Positions 1 through 6,091 of a DNA stretch of 10,447 nt are shown piece by piece (position 1 is the stretch's first letter; each line of letters opens with the position of its first letter). A program made the translations under genes and the position numbers. Location: positions 1 through 10,447 of the forward strand of contig JADJSZ010000090.1 in NCBI GenBank assembly GCA_016711405.1, given 5' to 3'. The notes beneath the pieces were generated by a model. The model did no database searches. It saw only the letters and a list, made by a program, of their open reading frames with translations, and had not been told where the DNA came from. This stretch comes from Candidatus Hadersleviella danica (GTDB lineage: Bacteria; Chloroflexota; Anaerolineae; Promineifilales; Promineifilaceae).

Positions 1-72
1 CATTTCATAAACCTGTTCTAAAAGCCGGAACCAAGTTGTCGATGCCTTCCATAGACGCTCCCACAATGGCAT
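1..72 (-). CDS. Possible N-terminus of a hypothetical protein, cut by window edge
   Basis: Reading leftward, an ATG at 72-70 opens a frame of 24 codons that stays open to the window edge (begins MPLWERLWKASTTWF). It is rich in Trp, Leu and Arg and looks like an amphipathic helix. An in-frame stop lies just upstream (93-91), so this ATG is the only Met start in the frame. A TATAAT box lies upstream on the same strand (95-90), but there is no clear Shine-Dalgarno sequence. I do not recognise a family. The stretch is short enough to be open by chance. Confidence 0.3.
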   Translation of the reverse strand, partial: MPLWERLWKASTTWFRLLEQVYEM

Positions 73-157
73 AAGATAACTCTGGGTAAATTATAAGCCA
101 TTCCAGTCCTCCACAAAATACCCTTAGGAAATCATTGTAATTCATTGTAATTCGTGT
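73..157. other. AT-rich intergenic spacer with a 10-bp direct repeat and candidate leftward promoter
   Basis: This spacer lies between the end of the RACo-like gene and the possible leftward ORF. It contains two adjacent exact copies of ATTGTAATTC (134-143 and 144-153). On the minus strand, TATAAT is seen at 95-90 with a TTGTGG-like -35 at 116-111, a short 15-bp spacing. It is much more AT-rich than the surrounding coding DNA. No terminator hairpin with a T tract was found for the RACo-like gene. Confidence 0.35.
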
Positions 158-2177
158 CTAAAAAATCCCCATTATAAAACCCCTACGCCTGCGGCGGGTT
201 CGGCCGTGGCAGACCTTTTCCCCTCGCTCAGGCAAGAGGCCAGCGAGGTGGGGGAATGGGTCGGTGGCGTGGGGGAGGGCGATGGCGCCCACGAACTCAT
301 CTTGGAAATTGGGGTCTACGGCCGTTTCAATATAGGTAATGCTCTCCGCCAACGCCTGCGCCTCGCGCCGCTTGGCCACGTTCAGCAGAGCAATCCGCGC
401 CCCATCCCCAGCGGCATTGCCCACGGCCGTTACCTTCTCCAACGCACAATCGGGGATGAGGCCCCAGCACCATCGCATATTTCGGGTCAATAAAACTGCC
501 AAACGCCCCCGCCAATACAATGCGCTCCACGGCCGTTACCCCTGCATGGCGCATGAGCAATTTGGCTCCCGCATACAAGGCCGCCTTGGCCAACTGAATC
601 GCCCGCACATCATCTTGGGTCACATAAATTGGTTCGCCGTTGCTCGTTTGGGCGGCCGTGGCCAGCATATAACGGCCGCGCCGCCCCTCCCAACTCACCC
701 GTGGCGAGGCACAAGCGGGGTCAAAACGGCCGTCCGCCTGAATGACCCCCGCCAAATACAGCTCTGCCACCACCTCGATAATGCCCGAGCCGCAAATGCC
801 CGAGGCGAGGTAAGCGGGCTTGGTCAATTCATCACGGCCGTCTGCTGGCCACTCTTGCGACCACCTTTCTTCCCCAATCACCCGAAAGGATGGCTCTTGC
901 GTGGCCGCATCCACCCGCACCCGCTCGATGGCTCCCGGTGCGGCACGCATCCCATAGGCGATTTGCGCCCCCTCAAAGGCTGGCCCCGTGGGGCTGGAGG
1001 CGGAATAGAGTTTGGTGCGGTTGCCCAGCACAATTTCGGCGTTTGTGCCCACATCCACCAAAAGCGTGAGTGCATCTTGGTGATGGGGTTCTTCGGCCAA
1101 CACGGCCGCGACATTGTCCGCCCCCACATGCCCTGCCTCGGCGGGCAAGATGTGCACATAGGCGGATTCGTGCAAGCGCAAACCCATGTCCCGCGCCTTT
1201 ATATCCAGCGCGTCGCGGTTGGCAAGGGCAAACGGTGCGCCACCCAACTCGATGGGATTGATGCCCAGTAAAATGTGCATCATCGTCGTGTTCCCCACCA
1301 GCACCGCCTCGTGAATATCCCGCCGGCGCAAGCCAATTTGAGCGGCCGCTCGCCCCGAAAGTGTGTTCAGCGCATCCAGCACCGCCTTGTGCATCTTGTC
1401 CAGCCCTGTGGGGTCGGTCATGGCAAAGGAGACGCGGCTCATCAAATCTTCGCCGTAGGTGATTTGGGGGTTCATCAGCGATTCAGTGGCCAGCACCGCC
1501 CCTGTGCGCAAATCGCACAAATAGCCCGCAATGGTCGTACTGCCAATGTCCACGGCGAGGCCGTAAATGTCTTCTTGGTAGCCCGCCTGAACGTCTAGCA
1601 CTTCACGGTCGTGCCACAATGTCACCGTCACCGCCCAATCCCCTTGGCGCAGGGCGGCTTGCAAGCGGCGCAAAACGAGCCAATCAATGGTTAAGTTGTG
1701 CAAATCCCACTGTTCGGCGAGGGCATCTTGCACCCGCCCCCAATCGCCGCGATGTTGCCCCAGTTCGGCGCGGCTCACTTCGATGTACACTTGGCGCACG
1801 GCCGGGTTCACCTCTATCACCCGCTCGGTGGCCGCTTTGCGGATGATTTGTTTGTGCGCCCGCGCCTCCTCGGGCACAAAGGCCAGCACATCCCCCTGCA
1901 CCGTGCAAGCGCAGGCCAGCCGATACCCTTCGCCGTTCATGCGCTGGAGTAGGCTTACTTCTTTGTCGCTGGCGGGGGAGAGGTGGTCGGGGTGGGAGGT
2001 GAGGGCGTGCTTCTCGAAACGGCCGTCTTCTGGCCTTACCTTGCACTTGCCACAGGTCAGCTTGCCCCCACAGATGCTTTCGATTTCCACCCCCATCTGG
2101 CGGGCGGCATCCAGTACGGTTGTGCCATTTTCTACGTGTTGTCGCCGCCCAGCGGGCATGAGGATGAGGTGGGGCAT
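158..2177 (-). CDS. RACo-like ASKHA ATPase with N-terminal 2Fe-2S domain (DUF4445), frameshifted near its 3' end
   Basis: The product resembles reductive activators of corrinoid proteins, which use ATP and an iron-sulfur electron relay to bring Co(II) corrinoid back to active Co(I) in methyltransferase systems. Residues 1 to about 100 are a ferredoxin-like domain with CGGKLTCGKC (C36, C42, C45) and a fourth Cys in LACAC (C89 or C91). A linker follows, then an ASKHA fold: phosphate-1 motif AVDIGSTTIAGYL (208-220), VGNTTM (294-299), LLVDVGTNAEI (372-382), a SGICGSG motif (459-465) and VLAGAFGSFIDP (554-565). After G572 the frame is lost. A CCCC run at 462-465 has one base too many. In the next frame the expected C-terminus continues (LIPDCALEKVTAVGNAAGDGAR, then YIETA, FQDEFVGAIALPH), ending at a stop at 160-158. 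Without the extra base the protein would be 672 aa; as it stands the first frame ends at 327. I chose the ATG at 2177 because the ferredoxin fold starts there, and upstream in-frame residues are translated repeat. The family assignment is strong; the partner corrinoid protein is unknown. Confidence 0.85.
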
Positions 2178-2178
2178 T

Positions 2179-2220
2179 GGGATTTTGGATTGCGGATTTG
2201 GGATTGCAGATTGGCGAATG
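2179..2220 (-). repeat. Heptanucleotide repeat array in the RACo-like gene leader
   Basis: Six contiguous units of exactly 7 bp, consensus NGGATTN on the plus strand (GGGATTT at 2179, then TGGATTG, CGGATTT, GGGATTG, CAGATTG, GCGAATG). On the transcribed strand this is a G-poor AATCCNN array ending one base before the ATG of the RACo-like gene. Twenty of its bases (2180-2199) recur exactly, in the same orientation relative to the start codon, at 6064-6083 before the second permease gene. Confidence 0.85.
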
Positions 2221-2226
2221 GCCATC

Positions 2227-2268
2227 ATTCACAATTCACCCTTAATTATTCACAATTCACAATTTAAT
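2227..2268. repeat. Second heptanucleotide array (ATTCACA type) in the divergent spacer
   Basis: Units with a 7-bp period: ATTCACA at 2227, ATTCACC at 2234, a degenerate CTTAATT at 2241, ATTCACA at 2248 and 2255, and ATTTAAT at 2262. It lies directly beyond the NGGATTN array, so the RACo-like leader is a composite of two heptad families. Confidence 0.8.
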
Positions 2269-2284
2269 CGGTATGTACGTAAGA

Positions 2285-2296
2285 ACCAACGTTGGT
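2285..2296. promoter_or_regulatory. 12-bp perfect palindrome, candidate operator
   Basis: ACCAACGTTGGT is a perfect 12-bp palindrome between the divergent RACo-like and gntR genes. GntR/FadR-family proteins bind as dimers to palindromes of roughly this size, often with TGG/CCA half-sites, so it is a candidate operator for the adjacent regulator. The assignment rests on symmetry and position only. Confidence 0.4.
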
Positions 2297-2317
2297 GGCG
2301 GGCGGCTCGTATGGGTG

Positions 2318-2336
2318 TGCCAAAGGGAACTTGGCA
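2318..2336. promoter_or_regulatory. Inverted repeat TGCCAA-N7-TTGGCA, candidate operator
   Basis: Perfect 6-bp half-sites TGCCAA (2318-2323) and TTGGCA (2331-2336) are separated by 7 bp. The centre lies about 20 bp upstream of the -35 box of the gntR promoter candidate, a usual place for a regulator site. It could also form a small stem in RNA. Confidence 0.35.
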
Positions 2337-2344
2337 ATCGGTGG

Positions 2345-2373
2345 TTGACACGGCCGCTTGACCGTGTTATTTT
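2345..2373 (+). promoter_or_regulatory. Sigma-70-like promoter for gntR with overlapping inverted repeat
   Basis: A perfect TTGACA (2345-2350) is followed after 17 bp by TATTTT (2368-2373), which matches four of six -10 positions. ACACGG (2348-2353) and CCGTGT (2362-2367) form a perfect inverted repeat with 8 bp between arms that overlaps the -35 and the spacer. A protein bound there would block polymerase, as expected for autoregulation of the gntR gene starting at 2408. Confidence 0.55.
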
Positions 2374-2375
2374 AC

Positions 2376-2406
2376 ATCTCAAATTATATCAAATATCAAA
2401 TCTCTC
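2376..2406 (+). repeat. Short heptad-like leader before gntR
   Basis: ATCTCAA (2376-2382), ATATCAA (2386-2392), ATATCAA (2393-2399) and ATCTCTC (2400-2406) continue the 7-bp periodicity, with one 3-bp interruption, almost to the gntR ATG at 2408. The leader contains no G and no Shine-Dalgarno sequence. The match is weaker than in the other arrays. Confidence 0.5.
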
Positions 2407-2407
2407 T

Positions 2408-3061
2408 ATGAACCACCAGCAACTGCACAACGTCGTCTCCACCCAAATCCGGGCCGCCATCCACGAAGGACGGCTCAAGCCGGGCCAGTGGTTGCGCCAA
2501 ATGCAGTTGGCCGAGGAGTTGGGGGTCAGCCAAATGCCCGTGCGCGAGGCGTTGAAAGAGTTAGCGGCCGAGGGCTTGGTCGAACACATCCCCTATCGCG
2601 GGGTGCGGGTCATCGCCTTCACGGCCGCCGACATTGCCGATTTTTACACCCACCGCAGTGTGTTGGAGGGGATGGCCGCTTATTCGGCCGCCACCCACAT
2701 GGACGAGGAAACATTGGCTGTCGTGCGCCATTTGCAACAAGCGATGGCGAACCACATGGAGCCAGCCGCTTTGGCCGAATATCGCCGCCTGAACCGCGAA
2801 TTCCACGAGCGAATTTACCGCGCCAGCGGCCGTGCCTATCTCATTCGCACCCTCGACCAAATGTGGGATGCCTTTCCGACGATGCTGTGGGGCAACTTTG
2901 CCCAAACCACCCACCAAGCTCTGCCCGAGCGAGATGCAACCGATGTGGCCGAGCACGCCGCCATCGTCCAAGCCCTCACCGAGCGCAACCCTACAGCGGC
3001 CGAAATCCACATGCGCGAACACATTGCCCTTGCCGGCCGTGCATTTTCCGCCTCAATGTGA
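2408..3061 (+). CDS. GntR family transcriptional regulator, FadR (FCD) subfamily
   Basis: A 217-aa cytoplasmic DNA-binding regulator. Residues 1 to about 70 form the winged helix-turn-helix typical of GntR proteins: AAIHEGRLKPGQWLRQMQLAEELGVSQ leads into the recognition helix MPVREALKELAAEGLVE and the wing PYRGVRV. Residues 72-212 are an all-helical FCD effector domain with R83 and E87 of the first helix and the three conserved metal-ligand histidines in EFH (H133), EH (H183) and REH (H205). FCD domains usually bind a divalent metal plus a small organic acid. Frame-open sequence extends upstream to an ATG at 2273, but that stretch contains the promoter and palindromes, so the ATG at 2408, followed immediately by the HTH domain, is the better start. 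It lies directly upstream of the peptide-type importer and divergent from the RACo-like gene, so it probably controls one or both. The effector cannot be read from sequence. Confidence 0.9.
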   Translation: MNHQQLHNVVSTQIRAAIHEGRLKPGQWLRQMQLAEELGVSQMPVREALKELAAEGLVEHIPYRGVRVIAFTAADIADFYTHRSVLEGMAAYSAATHMDEETLAVVRHLQQAMANHMEPAALAEYRRLNREFHERIYRASGRAYLIRTLDQMWDAFPTMLWGNFAQTTHQALPERDATDVAEHAAIVQALTERNPTAAEIHMREHIALAGRAFSASM

Positions 3062-3070
3062 ATAATATGG

Positions 3071-3125
3071 AAGAGGGGGCAGACAAAGGACGAACGGCCT
3101 GCCAGTCTGTCGTCCCATTCCTCTT
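3071..3125 (+). terminator. Imperfect hairpin between gntR and the importer, possible terminator or attenuator
   Basis: Outer arms AAGAGG (3071-3076) and CCTCTT (3120-3125) enclose an inner perfect stem GGACGA (3088-3093) / TCGTCC (3110-3115). A short T run (TGTTTT) follows at 3129-3134. It sits between the regulator and the binding-protein gene, where partial termination would separate low regulator from high importer expression. The stem is interrupted, so the assignment is tentative. Confidence 0.35.
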
Positions 3126-3150
3126 ACTGTTTTACCGGTTCATTTTTAGA

Positions 3151-3156
3151 AAGGAG
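3151..3156 (+). promoter_or_regulatory. Strong Shine-Dalgarno site of the binding-protein gene
   Basis: AAGGAG lies 10 bp before the ATG at 3167. It is the only convincing Shine-Dalgarno sequence found ahead of any gene here. The four downstream importer genes and the RACo-like gene are instead preceded by G-poor heptad repeats. Confidence 0.75.
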
Positions 3157-3166
3157 AAGAAAACTG

Positions 3167-4900
3167 ATGTCACGTTTTAAGATTTGGGGATTACTCCTCA
3201 CCCTTCTGCTGGCGTTTGCGCTGGCGGCTTGTGGCGCAGAGACGGCCGCTCCCACGGCCGAACCCAGTGGCGAACCCGCCGCCACGGCCGAAACAACGGA
3301 AACCACCGTTGACCCCACCCCTGCTCCCGAAGTTGAAGAAGAAGTCGAAGAAGGCCCCCGCAAGGTCGCCACCTTCATCTTCACCCAAGAGTTTGATAGC
3401 CTCAGCCCCATCTACACAGGCATGTGGTTCTCGGGCATTACAACCCAAATTTGGAATGCCGCTGGATGGGATTTTGATGCCGATAACAACCCCCAACCTG
3501 TGCTTGTCACCGAAATTCCCAGCCTCGAAAACGGGGGCATTTCGGCCGATGGCACGACCATCACCCTAAATTTGCGTGATGACATTGTTTGGTCGGATGG
3601 CACCCCGCTCACCTCGGCCGACTTTCTCTTTACCTACGAGATGATTATGAACCCCGCCAATGCTGTGGGGTCCACCTACCCCGAAGAGCTGTACACCAGC
3701 ATCGAAGCCCCCGATGACCGTACTGTGGTGGTGACGTTTGCCGAGCCGTTTGTGCCGTGGACAGCGACCATGTTCCGCGCCATTCTGCCCAAGCATGTGT
3801 TGCAACCCGCTTTTGAAGCGGAGGGGACGTTGGACACGGCCGAGTGGAACCGCAATCCCACCGTTGGTGCAGGCCCCTTCGTCTTTGCCGAGTGGGAATC
3901 GGGTAGCTACGCTCGCTTTGTCCGCAACGAAAACTACTACAACGAACCCGCCAAGATTGACGAAATCTTCATCCGCTTCGTGCCCGATGATGCCGCTCAA
4001 GTAGCCGCCTTGCAAACAGGCGATGCCGACCTCGGCACCTTCATTGCTTACTCCGATGTGCCCACCTTAAAGGACGCTGGGGTCAATATCCTTTCCGTAC
4101 CCTCGGGCTACAACGAAGGTTGGTTCTTCTATTTGGGCGAAGATGGCCACCCCGCCCTGCAAGATGTGCGCGTCCGCCAAGCCATCGCCTATGGCCTGAA
4201 CCGCCAAGCCATCAACCAAGATTTGCTCTTGGGCTTGACCCAACCAGCCATTAGCTTCTGGGATAACAGCCCTTACCAAGCCCCCGAACTCGAGGCGTAT
4301 CCTTATGATATGGCAATGGCCAATAGCTTGCTCGATGAAGCGGGCTGGGTAGATAGCAATGGCGATGGAACCCGCGACAAAGATGGGGTGGAACTGGTCT
4401 TGGTGCATGGCACGACCAACCGCCAAATCCGCCAAGATTTGCAAGCCGTGGCCCAAAACCAATTGGCGGAGATTGGCATCACCTTGGAAATCGTTAGCCA
4501 ACCTTCGGATATTTATTTTGCCAGCTATGCCGAAGGCGGCCCTTGTGGCAATGGCGAATTGGATATTTGCGAATCCTCCAATACAGCCTCTTTCCCCGAC
4601 CCCGACACCAGCCGCTTCCTGTGCAACCAAATCCCCTCGGATGAAAGCCCAGATGGGGCCAACGACCAAAAATTGTGCGATGAGGCACTGGATGCGCTGT
4701 TTGTTCAACAAGCCGCGCAAGTGGACTTTAACGCTCGGCAAGCGACCTTCCACGAAATCTCCCGCCTGATGCATGAGCAAATGTACTGGCTGGGCATTTG
4801 GCAAGACCCCGACATTTGGGCGCTCAGTAGCCGCCTGACGGGTGTGGAACTTTCGGGTTCGACTCCTTTCTCCAATATCGCCGAATGGGATATTGAATAG
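3167..4900 (+). CDS. ABC transporter substrate-binding lipoprotein, family 5 (OppA/DppA type)
   Basis: A 577-aa extracytoplasmic receptor that captures a peptide or similar solute and delivers it to the permeases encoded downstream. Residues 1-22 are a lipoprotein signal peptide with a hydrophobic core and lipobox LAAC, predicting lipid attachment at C22. Residues 23-64 are a flexible Thr/Ala/Pro/Glu-rich linker. The mature SBP_bac_5 fold shows the family motif VWSDGTPLTSADFLFTYE (141-158) and the second-lobe helix DVRVRQAIAYGLNRQAI (333-349). An EF-hand-like acidic loop DSNGDGTRDKDG spans 396-407. Four further cysteines (C460, C468, C486, C504) cluster in the C-terminal part and could form two disulfides. 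The start is fixed by a strong Shine-Dalgarno sequence and the signal peptide. Related family members bind nickel, heme, opines or oligosaccharides, so the substrate is uncertain. Confidence 0.93.
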   Translation: MSRFKIWGLLLTLLLAFALAACGAETAAPTAEPSGEPAATAETTETTVDPTPAPEVEEEVEEGPRKVATFIFTQEFDSLSPIYTGMWFSGITTQIWNAAGWDFDADNNPQPVLVTEIPSLENGGISADGTTITLNLRDDIVWSDGTPLTSADFLFTYEMIMNPANAVGSTYPEELYTSIEAPDDRTVVVTFAEPFVPWTATMFRAILPKHVLQPAFEAEGTLDTAEWNRNPTVGAGPFVFAEWESGSYARFVRNENYYNEPAKIDEIFIRFVPDDAAQVAALQTGDADLGTFIAYSDVPTLKDAGVNILSVPSGYNEGWFFYLGEDGHPALQDVRVRQAIAYGLNRQAINQDLLLGLTQPAISFWDNSPYQAPELEAYPYDMAMANSLLDEAGWVDSNGDGTRDKDGVELVLVHGTTNRQIRQDLQAVAQNQLAEIGITLEIVSQPSDIYFASYAEGGPCGNGELDICESSNTASFPDPDTSRFLCNQIPSDESPDGANDQKLCDEALDALFVQQAAQVDFNARQATFHEISRLMHEQMYWLGIWQDPDIWALSSRLTGVELSGSTPFSNIAEWDIE

Positions 4901-4988
4901 TGAATAGTGATGAGTGGCTAGTGGTTAGTGAAATGCATTCACTAGCTACTAGCCACTCACCACAGCCACTAGCCACTCACCACTAACC
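4895..4988 (+). repeat. Composite heptanucleotide array between binding protein and first permease
   Basis: The first half (4895-4929) is five G/T-rich units of 7 bp (GAATAGT twice, GATGAGT, GGCTAGT, GGTTAGT); it includes the stop codon. The second half (4941-4988) is C/A-rich: ACTAGCT, ACTAGCC, ACTCACC, a 6-bp ACAGCC, ACTAGCC, ACTCACC, ACTAACC. Two bases then lead to the ATG at 4991. The second half contains no run resembling a Shine-Dalgarno sequence. Confidence 0.85.
4911..4959 (+). promoter_or_regulatory. Long intercistronic hairpin
   Basis: The G/T-rich arm 4911-4932 and the C/A-rich arm 4938-4959 pair over 22 positions around a 5-base loop (4933-4937). As RNA all 22 positions pair, two of them as G-U wobbles. 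No T run follows and the operon continues, so it does not look like an intrinsic terminator. Stable hairpins right after the binding-protein gene of ABC operons (as after malE) protect the upstream message or cause partial termination, raising receptor over permease amounts; that role is inferred here. Confidence 0.65.
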
Positions 4989-4990
4989 TC

Positions 4991-6025
4991 ATGGCTCGTT
5001 ATATCATCCGCCGCTTGCTCCAAGGTGTGACCTTGCTCTTTTTCATCAGCATTATTTTGTTTGTGCTGTTGCAAAATATGGGCGACCCGCTGGCCACGAT
5101 GGGCGGCCGTCAGCCGACCCGCGCGGCCGACCGCGAGCGATTGGCACGCCAACTGGGCCTCGACCAGCCCGTTTATTGGCAATACACCTACTGGCTCATC
5201 GGCAATGATTGGCAGATGGTGGATGTGGATGGGGATGGGATTGCCGAAACGCAAGGCAACCGGCGTGGGGTTTTGCGAGCCGATTTCGGCACGTCGCTGG
5301 TCTCTCGCGGCCGTCCTGTCACCGAAATTATCGGCGAGCGAATTGGCAACACCCTTTTGCTCATGCTCCCAGCCGAATTTATCACCATCATCATTGCCAT
5401 TCTCATCGGAGCCTATTCTGCTCTCAACCAATACTCCAAAACCGATAATTTTGTGACAGCCTTTTCCTTTGTGGGGCTGTCCATGCCCATCTTTTTTGTG
5501 GCTCTCTCCTCGGTTTACATTTTTGCCGTCTTGTTCAAACGGTGGGGCTGGCCTTACTTGCCGCCCAACGGCATGTTTGACCCGCAGATTGGCAAAACGG
5601 CTGGCCAAATTGCCCTACACATGGTCTTGCCCGTCTTCACGCTCGTGTTTATCGGGCTGGCGGGCTACAGCCGCTATACCCGTAGCACCATGCTCGAGGT
5701 CATCAACCAAGATTATATTCGCACGGCGCGGGCGAAAGGGTTGACTCGTCGCTACATTTTGTATGTCCATGCGCTCAAAAATGCGGCCTTGCCCGTGGTG
5801 ACGCTGATTGGGCTGAATTTGCCCTTTGCGCTGGCGGGGGCGGTGGTGACAGAGAGCATTTTTGCATGGCCGGGGATGGGGCGTTTGTTTATTGACCACC
5901 TCAACCGCACCGATACACCAGTGGTGATGGGCATTTTGTTGCTGGTGGCCACGGCCGTCATCATCTTCCAAATCCTGACCGACATCGTCTACGCCCTGCT
6001 CGACCCACGCATTCGGTATGATTAG
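4991..6025 (+). CDS. ABC transporter permease, DppB/OppB type
   Basis: A 344-aa inner-membrane subunit of the importer, close to the usual family length, with six predicted membrane segments at about 11-30, 121-142, 156-183, 209-225, 264-290 and 310-335. The N-terminus YIIRRLLQGVTLLF is typical of DppB proteins. The cytoplasmic EAA-type loop that docks the ATPase is seen at about 237-262 (VINQDYIRTARAKGL, then HALKNAALP), and the family end LLDPRIRYD is present. The extracytoplasmic region between segments 1 and 2 carries an insert NDWQMVDVDGDGIAETQGN (72-90) with an acidic DxDxDG pattern recalling a calcium-binding loop, followed by the usual RADFGTSL. It forms the channel with the next gene product. 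There is no Shine-Dalgarno sequence; the repeat array ends two bases before the ATG. Confidence 0.93.
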   Translation: MARYIIRRLLQGVTLLFFISIILFVLLQNMGDPLATMGGRQPTRAADRERLARQLGLDQPVYWQYTYWLIGNDWQMVDVDGDGIAETQGNRRGVLRADFGTSLVSRGRPVTEIIGERIGNTLLLMLPAEFITIIIAILIGAYSALNQYSKTDNFVTAFSFVGLSMPIFFVALSSVYIFAVLFKRWGWPYLPPNGMFDPQIGKTAGQIALHMVLPVFTLVFIGLAGYSRYTRSTMLEVINQDYIRTARAKGLTRRYILYVHALKNAALPVVTLIGLNLPFALAGAVVTESIFAWPGMGRLFIDHLNRTDTPVVMGILLLVATAVIIFQILTDIVYALLDPRIRYD

Positions 6026-6091
6026 CCATAAGCCGTAAGCCATAAGCCGTAAGCTCCAATCCAAAATCCGCAATCCAAAATCCAAAATCCC
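6024..6091 (+). repeat. Heptanucleotide arrays between the two permease genes
   Basis: Two families abut. AGCCATA and AGCCGTA alternate over four units (6024-6051) and include the last bases of the upstream stop codon. After AGCTCC, AATCCAA-type units follow at 6058, 6065 (AATCCGC), 6072 and 6079, ending as AATCCC directly against the ATG at 6092. The whole 66-bp spacer is repeat, with no Shine-Dalgarno sequence. Confidence 0.88.

Noticed and set aside
455..470. Programmed ribosomal frameshifting in the RACo-like gene
   Set aside because: A plain G4 run on the coding strand without a canonical slippery heptamer or stimulator is better explained by an indel or base-call error; RACo proteins are not known to need recoding.
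339..1271. Long plus-strand open frame of 310 codons
   Set aside because: It lies antisense to the RACo-like gene, whose protein has clear family motifs; its own translation has no recognisable domain and odd composition.
2178..2228. Upstream starts for the RACo-like protein
   Set aside because: The added residues are translations of the AATCC heptad array; the ferredoxin fold starts at the ATG at 2177.
2273..2407. Upstream ATG extending the GntR protein by 45 residues
   Set aside because: The extension would translate the promoter and operator-like palindromes and has no similarity to GntR N-termini; the ATG at 2408 precedes the HTH domain directly.
4067..4804. Minus-strand open frame of 245 codons
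   Set aside because: Antisense to the binding-protein gene, with no domain and no start signals.
4911..4959. Intrinsic terminator after the binding-protein gene
   Set aside because: No T tract follows the stem and the remaining importer genes have no other promoter, so a stabilising or attenuating hairpin is more likely.
4895..4988. CRISPR-like array
   Set aside because: The units are 7 bp, contiguous and without unique spacers, so this is simple tandem repeat.
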